A DNA stretch of 64,000 bases, from assembly GCA_945862435.1 (NCBI GenBank), contig CAMAXX010000013.1, positions 1 to 64,000 of the forward strand, in the 5' to 3' direction. Under the pieces are notes generated by a model, which saw nothing but the letters and a program-made list of their open reading frames with translations, was not told where the DNA came from and searched no databases. Shown here in pieces: positions 43,491 through 53,387 of this stretch. Position 1 is the first letter of the stretch. The number at the start of each line of letters is the position of its first letter. The stretch is from Pseudorhodobacter antarcticus (GTDB taxonomy: Bacteria; Pseudomonadota; Alphaproteobacteria; Rhodobacterales; Rhodobacteraceae). Position numbers and translations under genes: made by a program.

Positions 43491-44687
43491 ATGCGCACTG
43501 GCATTAACCATCTATTTATTCCCGGCCCAACTAACGTTCCCGAACCTGTTCGGATGGCCATGAACGTGACCATGCAAGATCACCGTGCGCATGATTACGG
43601 CGCGCCGAACCTTGGCATTTTTCGCGACCTGAAAACGCTGTTCCGCACCACAGATGGCCACATTATGCTGTTTCCCGGGTCGGGCACCGCGGCGTGGGAG
43701 GCTGCGATTACCAACACCCTTTCCCCAGGTGATCGCGTGTTGATGGCGCGGCACGGACAGTTTTCGATGCTGTGGGCCCAAATGGCCGAGCGGCTCGGCC
43801 TGAAGGTTGATCTGATCGACGTGCCTTGGGGCGCGGCAGCGCCTGTCAGCGAATTTGCGCGCAGATTGGCGGCAGACCCTGCGGGCGAGATTAAGGCGGT
43901 TTTCATCACCCATAATGAAACTGCCACGGGCGTGGCCTCCGACGTGGCCGCCCTGCGCCGCGCTTTGGATGAGGCTTTCCATGACGCGCTTTTGTTTTTA
44001 GATGGGGTGTCTTCCATCGGCTGTATCCCCTTTGAAATGGACGCTTGGGGCGTTGATTTGGCCGTTACTGGCAGCCAAAAGGGCATGATGATGCCGCCTG
44101 GTTTGGGTATTTTGGGCGTCAGCCAAAAGGCTTTAAAGGCCAGTGAAACCGCCACCATGCGCCGCGCGTTTTTTGAATTTTCCGATCAGCTAAAGAACAA
44201 CGAAACAGGCTATTTCCCCTATACGCCGCCTGTCCAATTGCTGCACGCGCTGCGCGCTGCGCTGGATCAAATGATGGCCGAAGGGCTGGATAACGTCATC
44301 GCCCGCCATCGCCGTTTGGGCGCAGGTGTGCGCGCGGCAGTGAAAGCGTGGGGTATGGATCTGTGCGCAGAAAGCCCCGCGCATTATTCCGACACTGTCA
44401 CCGCCATCCGCACGCCCGAAGGCGTGGATGCGCGTGATGTGATTCGCATTGGCTATGACCGTTATAACGCAAGCTTTGGCTCGGGCCTTGGGCCACTGGC
44501 GGGAAAAGCGTTCCGAATCGGGCATATTGGCCATTGCAACGAAGGCATGTGCCTGACCGCAATCGCGCTGGCCGAGTTGTCGATGGCGGCGGCGGGGGCC
44601 AAGATCACCTTCGGATCGGGCGTTGCTGCCGCGCAAGAAGTTTACGCATCCCACACCGCAGATGCCGCCCGCATCGCCGCCGATTAA
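43491..44687 (+). CDS. sgaA: Serine-glyoxylate aminotransferase
   Basis: A 398-residue PLP enzyme of the alanine-glyoxylate/serine-pyruvate group: FIPGPTNVPEPVRMAMNVTM, QDHRAHDYGAP, LFPGSGTAAWEAAI and PLP Lys197 in AVTGSQKGMMMPPGLG. It makes glycine and hydroxypyruvate from serine and glyoxylate. The relative BhcA (aspartate-glyoxylate aminotransferase) is similar, but the bhc neighbours are absent here and malyl-CoA genes follow. ATG 43491 is preceded by GGAG. First gene of the operon. Confidence 0.88.
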   Translation: MRTGINHLFIPGPTNVPEPVRMAMNVTMQDHRAHDYGAPNLGIFRDLKTLFRTTDGHIMLFPGSGTAAWEAAITNTLSPGDRVLMARHGQFSMLWAQMAERLGLKVDLIDVPWGAAAPVSEFARRLAADPAGEIKAVFITHNETATGVASDVAALRRALDEAFHDALLFLDGVSSIGCIPFEMDAWGVDLAVTGSQKGMMMPPGLGILGVSQKALKASETATMRRAFFEFSDQLKNNETGYFPYTPPVQLLHALRAALDQMMAEGLDNVIARHRRLGAGVRAAVKAWGMDLCAESPAHYSDTVTAIRTPEGVDARDVIRIGYDRYNASFGSGLGPLAGKAFRIGHIGHCNEGMCLTAIALAELSMAAAGAKITFGSGVAAAQEVYASHTADAARIAAD

Positions 44688-44708
44688 TTTCATTCAAAGG
44701 ACAAGATC

Positions 44709-45647
44709 ATGAGCCATACACTTTTCCCAATGCGCAAACCCCGCCTGCAGCGGTCAGAACTTGCGGTGCCTGCATCCAACCCTACGATGATCGACAAGGC
44801 AGCTGATGGGAACGCCGATTATATCTTTCTGGATCTGGAAGATGCCATTGCGCCATCCGAAAAAGAACAGGCCCGCAAGAACGCCATTCAGGCGCTGAAT
44901 GACATCGACTGGCGCGCCAAGGGCAAAACCGTTTCGGTGCGCATCAACGGCCTTGATACGCATTACATGTACCGCGATGTGGTTGATGTGATGGAACAGG
45001 CAGGAAGCCGTGTGGACACGCTGCTGGTGCCCAAAGTCGGCGTTACGGGCGATTTGTATATGGTTGAAGCCATGGTCAACCAGATCGAACAGGCCAAGGG
45101 CTATACCACCCGCGTGGGCCTAGAGGCGCTGATTGAAACCGCGCTTGGCATGGCGAATGTCGAGGCGATAGCCCAGTTTGGCGGACGCCTAGAGGCGCTG
45201 CATTTCGGTGTGGCCGATTTTGCAGCATCCATGCGCGCGCGCACCACGAACATTGGCGGGCTGAACCCGCATTATCCAGGCGATCAGTGGCACGCCTCGA
45301 TCAGCCGTATGGTCGTGGCCTGCCGCGCCTATGGCCTGCGGGCCATTGATGGCCCGTTTGGCGATTTTAGCGATCCCGAAGGCTATAAGGACGGCGCGCG
45401 CCGTGCGGCGGCGCTGGGATGTGAAGGCAAATGGGCCATCCATCCCTCGCAGATTGACTTGGCCAACGAGGTGTTTTCGCCGCCAGAAAGCGAAGTCACC
45501 CGTGCCCGCCGCATCATCGAAGAATTGCGCAAAGCCGAAGCCATGGGCAAGGGCGCAGCCCAGTTGGACGGGCGTATGATTGATGCCGCATCCGAACGCA
45601 TGGCGATGAATGTGCTGGTTCTGGCAGACGCCATCGCGTCGAAATAA
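44709..45647 (+). CDS. mclA: Malyl-CoA lyase (MclA type)
   Basis: A 312-residue CitE-like lyase: PRLQRSELAVPASNPTMIDK, YIFLDLEDAIAPSEKEQARK, INGLDTHYMYRDVVDVMEQA, LVPKVGV and GKWAIHPSQIDLANEVFSP. It splits (S)-malyl-CoA to acetyl-CoA and glyoxylate. The N-terminus and motifs are closer to the Methylobacterium serine-cycle MclA than to Rhodobacter Mcl1. After NIGGLNPHYPG it lacks an insertion of roughly ten residues that longer homologues carry, which explains the shorter length. It starts 21 bp after sgaA with AAAGGACAAG as ribosome site. Confidence 0.9.
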   Translation: MSHTLFPMRKPRLQRSELAVPASNPTMIDKAADGNADYIFLDLEDAIAPSEKEQARKNAIQALNDIDWRAKGKTVSVRINGLDTHYMYRDVVDVMEQAGSRVDTLLVPKVGVTGDLYMVEAMVNQIEQAKGYTTRVGLEALIETALGMANVEAIAQFGGRLEALHFGVADFAASMRARTTNIGGLNPHYPGDQWHASISRMVVACRAYGLRAIDGPFGDFSDPEGYKDGARRAAALGCEGKWAIHPSQIDLANEVFSPPESEVTRARRIIEELRKAEAMGKGAAQLDGRMIDAASERMAMNVLVLADAIASK

Positions 45648-45711
45648 CGCAAAATCAAAGCAATAGCGCAGGGTTCTCACTGGGGCCAAAGATGCGCAGA
45701 CAGGAGAAATT

Positions 45712-46896
45712 GTGGATATTCATGAATATCAAGCCAAAGAGATCCTAGCCCGTTTCGGCGTACCCGTGCCGCGTGGGGGGCTGGCCTACAGCCCCGAACA
45801 GGCAGGCTACCGCGCCCGCGAACTGGGCGGTAACGCTTGGGTCGTCAAGGCGCAGATCCATTCGGGCGGGCGCGGGGCGGCAGGCGGGGTCAAGCTGTGC
45901 CGTTCGGCAGACGAGGTGCACGCCTTTGCTGCCACCTTGTTCGGCAAACAGCTTGTCACCAAGCAAACCGATGCTGCTGGCAAGGGTGTTTACCGCGTTT
46001 GGGTCGAAAATGCCTCTGACATCGCCCAAGAGCTGTATCTTGGCTTTGTGCTAGATCGCAAATCCGAACGGATTATGATTGTCGCCTCGGCCCATGGCGG
46101 GATTGAGATTGAAGATCTGGCCGAATCCGATCCAGACAGCCTGCGCCGCATGACAATCGACCCCGCTGTTGGCCTGTCCGAATTTCAGGCCCGCGAATTG
46201 GCCTTTGCGCTGGGGCTGAAGGGCGGCCAGATTGCCCAGATGGTCACCACGCTGCGCGCCTGCTATCGCGCCTACCGCGATTTGGATGCCGTCATGGTCG
46301 AGATTAACCCGCTGGTCATCACAGGATCGGGCGATCTGGTGGCACTGGATGCCAAGATGAGCTTCGATACAAACGCAATGTTCCGGCAATCTGGTATTGC
46401 CGAATTGCGCGACCGCAGCCAAGAAGACCCGCGCGAAAGCACGGCAGGCGATCATGGCCTGTCTTACGTTGGGCTGGACGGCGATATCGGCTGCATCATC
46501 AATGGCGCGGGCCTTGCGATGGCCACGATGGATATGATCAAATTGGCGGGGGGCGAGCCTGCCAATTTTCTGGACATCGGCGGAGGGGCAAGCCCCGAAC
46601 GCGTTGTGCGCGCCTTTCGCACGGTGTTGACCGATTCCAAAGTTTCCGTCGTTTTGGTAAACATCTTTGCGGGCATCAACCGCTGCGATTGGGTGGCCCA
46701 AGGCGTGGTCCAAGCCTATCAAGAAGTGGGGCTGACCATTCCCGTTATCGTGCGCCTTGCGGGCACAAATGTGGAAGAAGGCAAAGCGATTATCGACAAT
46801 TCAGGCTTGCCGCTGATTTCCGCAGATACGCTGGCCGAAGCCGCCGCCGCCGCGGTCAGCGCCCGCAACGCATCTGTTGCCAACAAAGCCGCATAG
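45712..46896 (+). CDS. mtkA: Malate-CoA ligase, beta subunit
   Basis: A 394-residue ATP-grasp subunit, SucC-like: [60 protein letters not shown] and [20 protein letters not shown]. With MtkB it activates malate with CoA and ATP to malyl-CoA. Features such as [14 protein letters not shown] and [19 protein letters not shown] match MtkA rather than TCA-cycle SucC, and the location after malyl-CoA lyase agrees. The start codon is GTG at 45712, behind CAGGAGAAAT. Confidence 0.9.
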   Translation: MDIHEYQAKEILARFGVPVPRGGLAYSPEQAGYRARELGGNAWVVKAQIHSGGRGAAGGVKLCRSADEVHAFAATLFGKQLVTKQTDAAGKGVYRVWVENASDIAQELYLGFVLDRKSERIMIVASAHGGIEIEDLAESDPDSLRRMTIDPAVGLSEFQARELAFALGLKGGQIAQMVTTLRACYRAYRDLDAVMVEINPLVITGSGDLVALDAKMSFDTNAMFRQSGIAELRDRSQEDPRESTAGDHGLSYVGLDGDIGCIINGAGLAMATMDMIKLAGGEPANFLDIGGGASPERVVRAFRTVLTDSKVSVVLVNIFAGINRCDWVAQGVVQAYQEVGLTIPVIVRLAGTNVEEGKAIIDNSGLPLISADTLAEAAAAAVSARNASVANKAA

Positions 46897-46907
46897 GGGG
46901 AAAGCCA

Positions 46908-47804
46908 ATGGCCATTCTAATCACTGAAAAAACCCGCGTCATCGTGCAAGGCATGTCGGGGCGTATCGGCAGCTTTCACGCCGCAGATATGATCCGCTAT
47001 GGCACCAATGTGGTGGGCGGCGTGACCCCCGGCAAAGGCGGCGAGACGCACCTAGAACTCCCTTTGTTCAACACTGTGCGCGAAGCGGTCGAGGCTACGG
47101 GCGCCGAAGCCAGCCTTGTGTTCGTGCCACCCCCCTTTGCAGCGGACGCGATTATGGAAGCGGCCGATGCAGGCATCCGCACCGCTGTTTGCGTGACCGA
47201 TGGTATCCCCAGCCAAGACATGATGCGCCTGAAGCGGTTTTTAAAGCGCTATCCGTCCGAGCGTAAACTGCGCCTGATTGGGCCAAATTGTGCGGGCATC
47301 ATCTCGCCGGGTAAGGGGTTTATGGGCATCATGCCGCCGCATATTTATATGCAAGGGCGCGTGGGCATTGTGGGGCGTTCGGGCACATTGGGCTACGAGG
47401 CGGCCAGCCAAATGCAGGCGCTGGGTATTGGCGTGTCCACCTCGGTGGGGATTGGCGGCGATCCTGTCAATGGATCAAGCTTTCGCGATATTTTGGAATT
47501 GTTCGAGTCTGATCCCGAAACAGATGCCGTCATGATGATCGGCGAGATCGGTGGCCCGCAAGAAGCCGAGGCCGCCGCCTATGCGCGCGATCACATGCGC
47601 AAACCCGTGGTTGCCTATATTGCGGGTCTGTCTGCCCCCAAAGGGCGCAAAATGGGCCATGCGGGGGCAATCGTGTCGGCCTTTGGCGAAAGCGCGCAAG
47701 AAAAGGTGGAAATCTTGGCAGCCGCTGGCATCACCGTGGCCCCGAACCCATCTGCCATGGGCGAGACGATGGCAATGGTTTTGACGCAGCGCAAAGTGGC
47801 CTAA
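46908..47804 (+). CDS. mtkB: Malate-CoA ligase, alpha subunit
   Basis: A 298-residue SucD-like subunit with the Rossmann CoA domain ([36 protein letters not shown]) and the phospho-histidine in [16 protein letters not shown] (His about residue 247). [20 protein letters not shown] and [20 protein letters not shown] closely match serine-cycle MtkB. It completes malate thiokinase with MtkA, 11 bp upstream. The ATG at 46908 follows GGGGGAAAGCCA. An open frame reaching back into mtkA is an artefact. Confidence 0.92.
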   Translation: MAILITEKTRVIVQGMSGRIGSFHAADMIRYGTNVVGGVTPGKGGETHLELPLFNTVREAVEATGAEASLVFVPPPFAADAIMEAADAGIRTAVCVTDGIPSQDMMRLKRFLKRYPSERKLRLIGPNCAGIISPGKGFMGIMPPHIYMQGRVGIVGRSGTLGYEAASQMQALGIGVSTSVGIGGDPVNGSSFRDILELFESDPETDAVMMIGEIGGPQEAEAAAYARDHMRKPVVAYIAGLSAPKGRKMGHAGAIVSAFGESAQEKVEILAAAGITVAPNPSAMGETMAMVLTQRKVA

Positions 47805-47811
47805 AGTCAAA

Positions 47812-47839
47812 GCGGGCAGCTGCACTTTGTAGCTGCCCG
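47812..47839 (+). terminator. Hairpin after mtkB
   Basis: CGGGCAGCT (47813-47821) pairs perfectly with AGCTGCCCG (47831-47839) over a 9-nt loop, 9 bp after the mtkB stop. No T-run follows, so termination may be partial or factor-assisted. Confidence 0.5.
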
Positions 47840-47861
47840 TCAAACGAACAGCTATGGGGGA

Positions 47862-49373
47862 TTAGCCGTTGCCCTTTTGCGCAAACAGCCCTGCATCCAA
47901 TGCGGCGCGGCGCAGGGCGTTTGATTTATTGACCGTCTCTTGATATTCGGCCTCGGGGTCGCTGTCATAGACAACGCCGCCGCCTGCCTGAATGTAAAGC
48001 TGCCCGTCTTTCAGCACTGCCGTGCGCAGGGCGATGCAAAAATCCATCTCGCCATTGGCGGCAAAATACCCCACGCCGCCGCCGTAAACGCCGCGCTTTT
48101 CGGGTTCTAATTCGTCGATAATTTCCATCGCGCGCACTTTGGGCGCGCCAGATACGGTGCCCGCAGGCAGGCCCGCCAGCAGGGCAGAAAGCGCGTCCTG
48201 CCCATCGGCAATTTCGCCCACCACGTTGGATACGATGTGCATCACATGGCTATAGCGTTCGATAATAAACTGCTCTGTCGGGCGCACAGTGCCAACCTTA
48301 GCCACACGGCCCACATCGTTGCGGCCCAAATCCAGCAGCATCAAATGTTCGGCGCGCTCTTTGGGGTCGGCCAGCAAATCGGCCTCTAGGGCGCGATCTT
48401 CGGCCTCGTCCGCCCCGCGTTTGCGCGTGCCTGCAATGGGGCGCACGGTAACCTCGCCATCGCGCAGGCGCACCAGAATTTCGGGGCTGGCCCCAATCAC
48501 CTGATACCCGCCGAAATTAAAGAAAAACATAAACGGCGATGGGTTGGTGCGGCGCAGGCTGCGATACAGGGCAAAGGGCGGCAGCGGAAAGGATTGCGTC
48601 CAGCGCTGCGATGGCACGACCTGAAAGATATCGCCTGCGCGAATATATTCCTTGGCCTTTTCCACCGCGTCTTTATAGCCCTGATGGGTAAAGTTCGATT
48701 GCGCCGCACCCACCTGTGCGCCCGCATCGCCAAAATCGCGGCTGGTTGCGGGGGCGCGATCCAAATCGCGCAGACAGTCCATCACACGCTCTGCCGCTTG
48801 GGCATATGCCGCGCGGGCAGATAGGCCTGATGCCGCCCAAGCAGGCGCAACCAAGGTCACCTCGCCCTTCACCCCGTCCAAAACGGCAATGACAGATGGT
48901 CGCAGCAGCACGGCATCGGGCAGGCCCAAGGGATCCGGGTTTACATTCGGCAAATGTTCGACAAGCCGGATCATGTCATAGCCCAGATAGCCAAACAGCC
49001 CCGCCGAAATGGCAGGAAGGCCCGCTGGCAAATCAATGCGGCATTCGGCCAGCAACGCGCGCAGGGCATCAAGTGGGGCTGCATCCTGCGGGGCAAAGGC
49101 AGCGCCGTCAAAGCGTGCCTCGCGGTTGATAAAGGCGCGCGTGCCTTCGCATTTCCAAATCAGATCAGGCTTTAGCCCCACCACCGAATAGCGCCCGCGC
49201 ACTTCGCCGCCTGTGACTGATTCCAGCATAAACGTATCGCCGCGCGCCTCGCCAAGTTTCAACATCAAGGATACTGGCGTGTCCAAATCGGCGGCGATAC
49301 GGGTATAGACAAGCTGATTTTGTCCCGCTTCCCAGCGGGCGGCAAAATCGTCGTATGCTGGAAAAAGGGTCAT
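47862..49373 (-). CDS. trpE: Anthranilate synthase component I
   Basis: A 503-residue chorismate-utilising enzyme: N-terminal LMLKLGEARGDTFMLESVTG (the Leu-Glu-Ser feedback site region), then PSPFMFFFNFGGYQVIGASP, EILVRLRDGEVTVRPIAGTR, KRG and the C-terminal YSHVMHIVSNVVGEI and VSGAPKVRAMEIIDELEP. It makes anthranilate from chorismate with ammonia from TrpG. It follows the ppiD-like gene by 11 bp; trpG-D-C lie 3.4 kb away in the opposite orientation. No leader peptide or attenuator was recognised. Confidence 0.96.
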   Translation of the reverse strand: MTLFPAYDDFAARWEAGQNQLVYTRIAADLDTPVSLMLKLGEARGDTFMLESVTGGEVRGRYSVVGLKPDLIWKCEGTRAFINREARFDGAAFAPQDAAPLDALRALLAECRIDLPAGLPAISAGLFGYLGYDMIRLVEHLPNVNPDPLGLPDAVLLRPSVIAVLDGVKGEVTLVAPAWAASGLSARAAYAQAAERVMDCLRDLDRAPATSRDFGDAGAQVGAAQSNFTHQGYKDAVEKAKEYIRAGDIFQVVPSQRWTQSFPLPPFALYRSLRRTNPSPFMFFFNFGGYQVIGASPEILVRLRDGEVTVRPIAGTRKRGADEAEDRALEADLLADPKERAEHLMLLDLGRNDVGRVAKVGTVRPTEQFIIERYSHVMHIVSNVVGEIADGQDALSALLAGLPAGTVSGAPKVRAMEIIDELEPEKRGVYGGGVGYFAANGEMDFCIALRTAVLKDGQLYIQAGGGVVYDSDPEAEYQETVNKSNALRRAALDAGLFAQKGNG

Positions 49374-49384
49374 ATCGCGCGACC

Positions 49385-51274
49385 TTAGTTGCCCATTTGG
49401 GTGTGAACCGAGTTGATCACGTTTTGGTCAATCATAATGCCCGCAGCAGATTCCACTTGACCGCCGAACAGATCAAACACATCCGCCCCCAAAGATTGCG
49501 ATAGCTGAGCCTCCAATGTGGCGCGCAAATCTGCCGAAGCGGGATTGTCAGCAGCAAGGGTAATGGCATCTAGCTGCATCAGGGCAACAAAATCGCCATC
49601 GACAACCACTTGCGGCTTGCCCAACGCGGCAGCAAAGGCGGCGGTGACCAGCGCCGTTGGCGCGCCATCAACCGCGCCATCGCGGGCGATTTTATCGGCG
49701 GTTTTAACAGTTCCAAGGCTGGCAAAATCAGCCCCACCATTCAGCGCGCTAACTTTGGTTTCGGCCAAGTCCGTAAGGGCAGCGATCAGGGCCTTGGCGC
49801 GCCATGCGGCGGTGACCTTGTCCGTGACATCGGCCAAGGGACGCGGTGCAGGGGGCAGGGTTTCCACCAATGTCATGGCAACAACACCGCCATCTTCCAA
49901 AATAATTGCTTCGGGAAAATCTCCTTGCGCCAAGGCATCAGCCGCCTTGATAAAGCCGCCGTATGTGGCAATCGGGTCATTGTCATCGGCGCCTTTTGCG
50001 TAATCGGTGCTGGCCAAGGTCAGGTTTTCGCTGCCAGCCAAATCTTCCAACGTGGCCCCGCCTGCCAGCGCATCGTCGATGGCGTCAATGCGATCCGCAA
50101 TCGCGGCGCGGGCGGCTTCGGTCTGCACCTCCAGCGCCAAATCGGCGCGCACCGCGTCCAGCGTGGTTTCTTGCGCGGCCAAAATTGCGTTCATGCGGAA
50201 CAGGGCAGGGCCAAGATCGCTGTCAATCGGGCCAACCACCCCTGCCTCAGTCAATGCAAACACGGCATCACCGGCCGCGCCAAGTTCGGCCTTGGACACA
50301 TCGCCAAGGTCAATATCTGCAAGCGTTAGGTTCCGCGCGGTCACCAAATCTTCAAAACTAGTCCCTGCGTCCAACGTGGCGCGGGCCGCTGCTGCATCAG
50401 CGGCATTTGGATAAACCAGACGTTCGACAAGGCGCTTTTCGGGAATGACATACTGATTGATGCGATCTTGATACAGCTTTTCCACGGCAGCCGGGTCTGC
50501 GGGCATATCTTTGGCCAGTGTTTCAGGCAGCAGGGCAACATATTGAATGCGCTTGGCCTCGGGGCGGGTATAGGCGGCGATATCGGCTTCATATTCAGCC
50601 TGCAAATCGCTGTCCGTGGGCGCGGCCATGGGCTGAGGCAAATCTGCCTCGGTCACGGGGATATATAAGATATCCCGTGTCTCTCCCGCATAGGCAAACA
50701 GCGTATCGATCAGCGCGGCGGGCGGTTTGGCCCCGCCCGTGATGGCCGTCTGCAACAAACCGCGCGCGATGTCGGCGCGCAGACCTGCTTCAAACTCGGC
50801 CTCGGTCATATTGTTGCGGCGCAGCGTATCGCCATAGGCGGCGCGGTCGAACTGGCCATCAATCCCTTGAAATGCCGCTACTTTCACCACTTCGGCGGCA
50901 AGGGCGGTATCGCCCACAGAAAGGCTCATCTGAACCATCTCGCCATCCAGCGCCTTTTGGCGGATCAAATCTGCCATAACTTGCCGATCCAGCCCCGCAG
51001 GTAGCAAATCGCGCAGCGCCACCGGTTGGCCAACCATTTGCGAGAAACGGTTCACTTCGCCTTGCAAAGCGTTGGCATATTCGGTTGCGGTGATTTCCTG
51101 TTCTCCCACAGTGCCGACGCGCACCGTGCCGGCCCCAAAACTGGTCACACCAAAGCCCAGCATCGACAGGGCAATCAACCCCAGCAGCACACTGCCCAAC
51201 AAGGATACGCCGCGCCGCTTTTTGATGACCAATTCATCGCGGGGCGGGGTGGGGTTAGCGGGTGTTTTGGCCAT
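49385..51274 (-). CDS. PpiD/SurA-type peptidyl-prolyl isomerase, membrane-anchored
   Basis: A 629-residue periplasmic folding factor. A single N-terminal anchor (LLGSVLLGLIALSMLGFGVT) follows a basic cytosolic segment (IKKRRG). Residues about 35-200 are a SurA-like chaperone domain (ITATEYANALQGEVNRFSQM). The central PPIC-type isomerase region (about 240-370) and the C-terminal helices follow the PpiD layout, though the isomerase domain looks diverged. ATG 51274 is chosen; an upstream TTG at 51292 is possible. Directly upstream of trpE, a linkage I recall from related genomes. Confidence 0.85.
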   Translation of the reverse strand: MAKTPANPTPPRDELVIKKRRGVSLLGSVLLGLIALSMLGFGVTSFGAGTVRVGTVGEQEITATEYANALQGEVNRFSQMVGQPVALRDLLPAGLDRQVMADLIRQKALDGEMVQMSLSVGDTALAAEVVKVAAFQGIDGQFDRAAYGDTLRRNNMTEAEFEAGLRADIARGLLQTAITGGAKPPAALIDTLFAYAGETRDILYIPVTEADLPQPMAAPTDSDLQAEYEADIAAYTRPEAKRIQYVALLPETLAKDMPADPAAVEKLYQDRINQYVIPEKRLVERLVYPNAADAAAARATLDAGTSFEDLVTARNLTLADIDLGDVSKAELGAAGDAVFALTEAGVVGPIDSDLGPALFRMNAILAAQETTLDAVRADLALEVQTEAARAAIADRIDAIDDALAGGATLEDLAGSENLTLASTDYAKGADDNDPIATYGGFIKAADALAQGDFPEAIILEDGGVVAMTLVETLPPAPRPLADVTDKVTAAWRAKALIAALTDLAETKVSALNGGADFASLGTVKTADKIARDGAVDGAPTALVTAAFAAALGKPQVVVDGDFVALMQLDAITLAADNPASADLRATLEAQLSQSLGADVFDLFGGQVESAAGIMIDQNVINSVHTQMGN

Positions 51275-51413
51275 GATACTGCCTGCGTTCAAAAGGTTTT
51301 TGCCTGTCTATGCGCAGAAGGGCATGGGGGCAAGAGGCGACACAGCCTGCGGCCTGCAATCAAAGGGCGGGTAAGGGGCAGGAAAGGAATGGGCTTTGAA
51401 GCGTTGCCGCCCG

Positions 51414-52571
51414 CTATTGCGGGGGCTGCATCAGTGCCGAAATAGGGGCCAAAGCAACATCGCCAGCGCGGCCTTCAAGTGACCATTCGGTCAGCGCTGT
51501 TAGGGTGTCTGGCAGGGTCTGGCCCATAACCACAGCCGCGCCATCTTGGGCCGCTTTGAACACTGCGCGGTCCAGATAGCGCCGCATTACAGGCACAGAT
51601 TCGCCGTCTGCGTCGATCATTTTTGAGATCATCGCATAGGGAATGCCATCGCGCTGCGCGATCTGGGCGGCGCTGTTTAGACCTTTGTCAAACAGTAAAA
51701 CCCCGCGCCCCTGCGCGCCAACTGCTGGCACAACAAGGGCTGCAAGGTCGCGATCGTCTTGAAAACCAGACACAGGATCGCTCATCACAGCCACGCTTTG
51801 CGGCAGCATGGCCTGATATGCAGCTAGGCTGGTTTCTACATCACTGGCCTGCGCCCCTGCGGGCAGGCTAGTTGGCAGGATGATTACCTCTTTGCCAGCC
51901 GCGCGGTACAGGGCCATCGCTTCGGCTGCAGTGGGGCTTTCGGGATCAACCGCAAAGGATAAAGGCAGCGGCAGGCTGGCCCAAACCGCGCGGTCGATGT
52001 CTGCCGCGCCAGTGTCCAAAAGGACGATGGCAAACAGTGGCTTGCCGCCCGCGCCTGCAAAGGGGGCCGCAAAGGCCTGCAAGGGCGGCGCGCCAAGCGG
52101 TGGCACGGCTAGGGCCGTCTCCGGCGCGGGCGCGGCAGTTGCAGGTGCTGGATCTGCGCTGATCGTGGGGGTTTGCAGCGCATCCCCGGGCTGAGGCGGG
52201 GTTGCCACCTTTGCACCGGTGTTTTGTTCTGGCGCTGGGTCTAGCAAGGCTTCGCTTGGCGCAGGGGCTGGTTCTAGGTTTGGCGCGTCAAAAGGCTCTG
52301 CGGAAGGGTCATCTTTTGGCGGCGCGGTTTGTTCGCTAGCGTCAGGCGCAGTGGCTTCGGGCGTGGCAGTTTCAAGCGTGGCAGTTTCAGGCGCGGCAGT
52401 TTCAGGCGCGGCAGTTTCAGGCGCAGCAGTTTCAGGCGCAGCAGTTTCAGGCGAAGCCGGGCTTGGCGGGCTTGGGGCAACAATACGCTCAGGCAGCAGG
52501 TAGGATGCTGTACCAAGACCCAATCCCGCAACCAGCAAACCCATGATCCCGCCCATCAGAAAATTGCGCAT
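51414..52571 (-). CDS. YibQ-like divergent polysaccharide deacetylase
   Basis: A 385-residue exported or anchored protein. An N-terminal hydrophobic helix (NFLMGGIMGLLVAGLGLGTA) is followed by a long Pro/Ala/Thr/Glu linker with repeats of PETAA (about residues 40-65), then a divergent polysaccharide-deacetylase fold from about residue 175 (PLFAIVLLDTGAADIDRAVW; ADGESVPVMRRYLDRAVFKA). The YibQ/DUF610 family is probably involved in cell-wall or envelope processing. ATG 52571 has AGGGGTGA upstream; GTG 52577 is an alternative. Distance to the next gene (ppiD-like) is 139 bp. Confidence 0.8.
   Translation of the reverse strand: MRNFLMGGIMGLLVAGLGLGTASYLLPERIVAPSPPSPASPETAAPETAAPETAAPETAAPETATLETATPEATAPDASEQTAPPKDDPSAEPFDAPNLEPAPAPSEALLDPAPEQNTGAKVATPPQPGDALQTPTISADPAPATAAPAPETALAVPPLGAPPLQAFAAPFAGAGGKPLFAIVLLDTGAADIDRAVWASLPLPLSFAVDPESPTAAEAMALYRAAGKEVIILPTSLPAGAQASDVETSLAAYQAMLPQSVAVMSDPVSGFQDDRDLAALVVPAVGAQGRGVLLFDKGLNSAAQIAQRDGIPYAMISKMIDADGESVPVMRRYLDRAVFKAAQDGAAVVMGQTLPDTLTALTEWSLEGRAGDVALAPISALMQPPQ
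52365..52454 (-). repeat. Six 15-bp tandem repeats coding for PETAA/ETATL units
   Basis: Six head-to-tail copies of GGCAGTTTCAGGCGC-like units (plus-strand reading), 15 bp each. They code for the Pro-Glu-Thr-Ala-Ala linker of the YibQ-like protein. Because the unit is a multiple of three, copy-number change by slippage would alter linker length without breaking the frame. Confidence 0.88.
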
Positions 52572-52799
52572 CTTCACCCCTAGCCTTTGCAGCCATACGA
52601 GCGGCCCGATTTAACTATAGCCTGCCTTTGCCGCGCCTTCACCCCCAAATTGCGGCAAAACCGTATGGCCTAAAGTATGGCGGGCAAGATTACCGCTGCC
52701 GCACTCTAGAACCTGCCGCAAGCCCGCTGCTGCGCGGTTTACATCGCTGGCCCCTTGGGCAATAAGTGGGGGAAATACCCATGCCCCAAAGGCCCGCCC

Positions 52800-53387
52800 A
52801 TGCTGCTGCTGATCGATAATTACGATAGTTTCACCTATAACCTTGTCCATTATCTGGGCGAGTTGGGGGCCGATGTGCGTGTTGTGCGCAACGATGCGCT
52901 GTCCGTTCAGGAGGCGATTGCCCTGCGTCCCGAGGCGATTGTGCTGTCCCCTGGCCCGTGTGATCCTGCATCCGCTGGCATCTGCGTGCCGCTGACCAAG
53001 GCAGCCGCCAGCGCCGATGTGCCACTGCTGGGGGTCTGCCTTGGTCATCAAACCATTGGCGAAGCATTTGGCGGAAACGTGATCCGCTGCCACGAAATTG
53101 TGCATGGCAAAATGGGCGCGATGCACCACGCGGGGGGCGGCATGTTTCGCGGCGTGCCCTCGCCTTTTCAAGCCACCCGCTATCATTCTTTGATTGTCGA
53201 GCGCGCAAGCCTGCCTGCTGATCTGGAAGTCACCGCTTGGCTGGAAGACGGAACGATTATGGGCCTTCGGCACAAAACCAAACTGATCGAAGGCGTGCAG
53301 TTTCACCCCGAATCCATCGCCAGCGAACACGGCCACCAACTGCTTCGCAACTTTCTGGACAGCGCGCGCGAACGGGTGCCTGCATGA
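52800..53387 (+). CDS. trpG: Anthranilate synthase component II (glutamine amidotransferase)
   Basis: A 195-residue class I amidotransferase: [20 protein letters not shown] at the start, VLSPGPCDP, nucleophile Cys in [15 protein letters not shown] and His-Glu in EGVQFHPES. It supplies ammonia to TrpE. ATG 52800 is chosen since the family begins [11 protein letters not shown]. Its TGA overlaps the trpD ATG (ATGA). Confidence 0.96.
   Translation: MLLLIDNYDSFTYNLVHYLGELGADVRVVRNDALSVQEAIALRPEAIVLSPGPCDPASAGICVPLTKAAASADVPLLGVCLGHQTIGEAFGGNVIRCHEIVHGKMGAMHHAGGGMFRGVPSPFQATRYHSLIVERASLPADLEVTAWLEDGTIMGLRHKTKLIEGVQFHPESIASEHGHQLLRNFLDSARERVPA

Noticed and set aside
52572-52799. Tryptophan attenuator or leader peptide before trpG
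   Set aside because: No short ORF with tandem Trp codons and no terminator/antiterminator pair could be seen.
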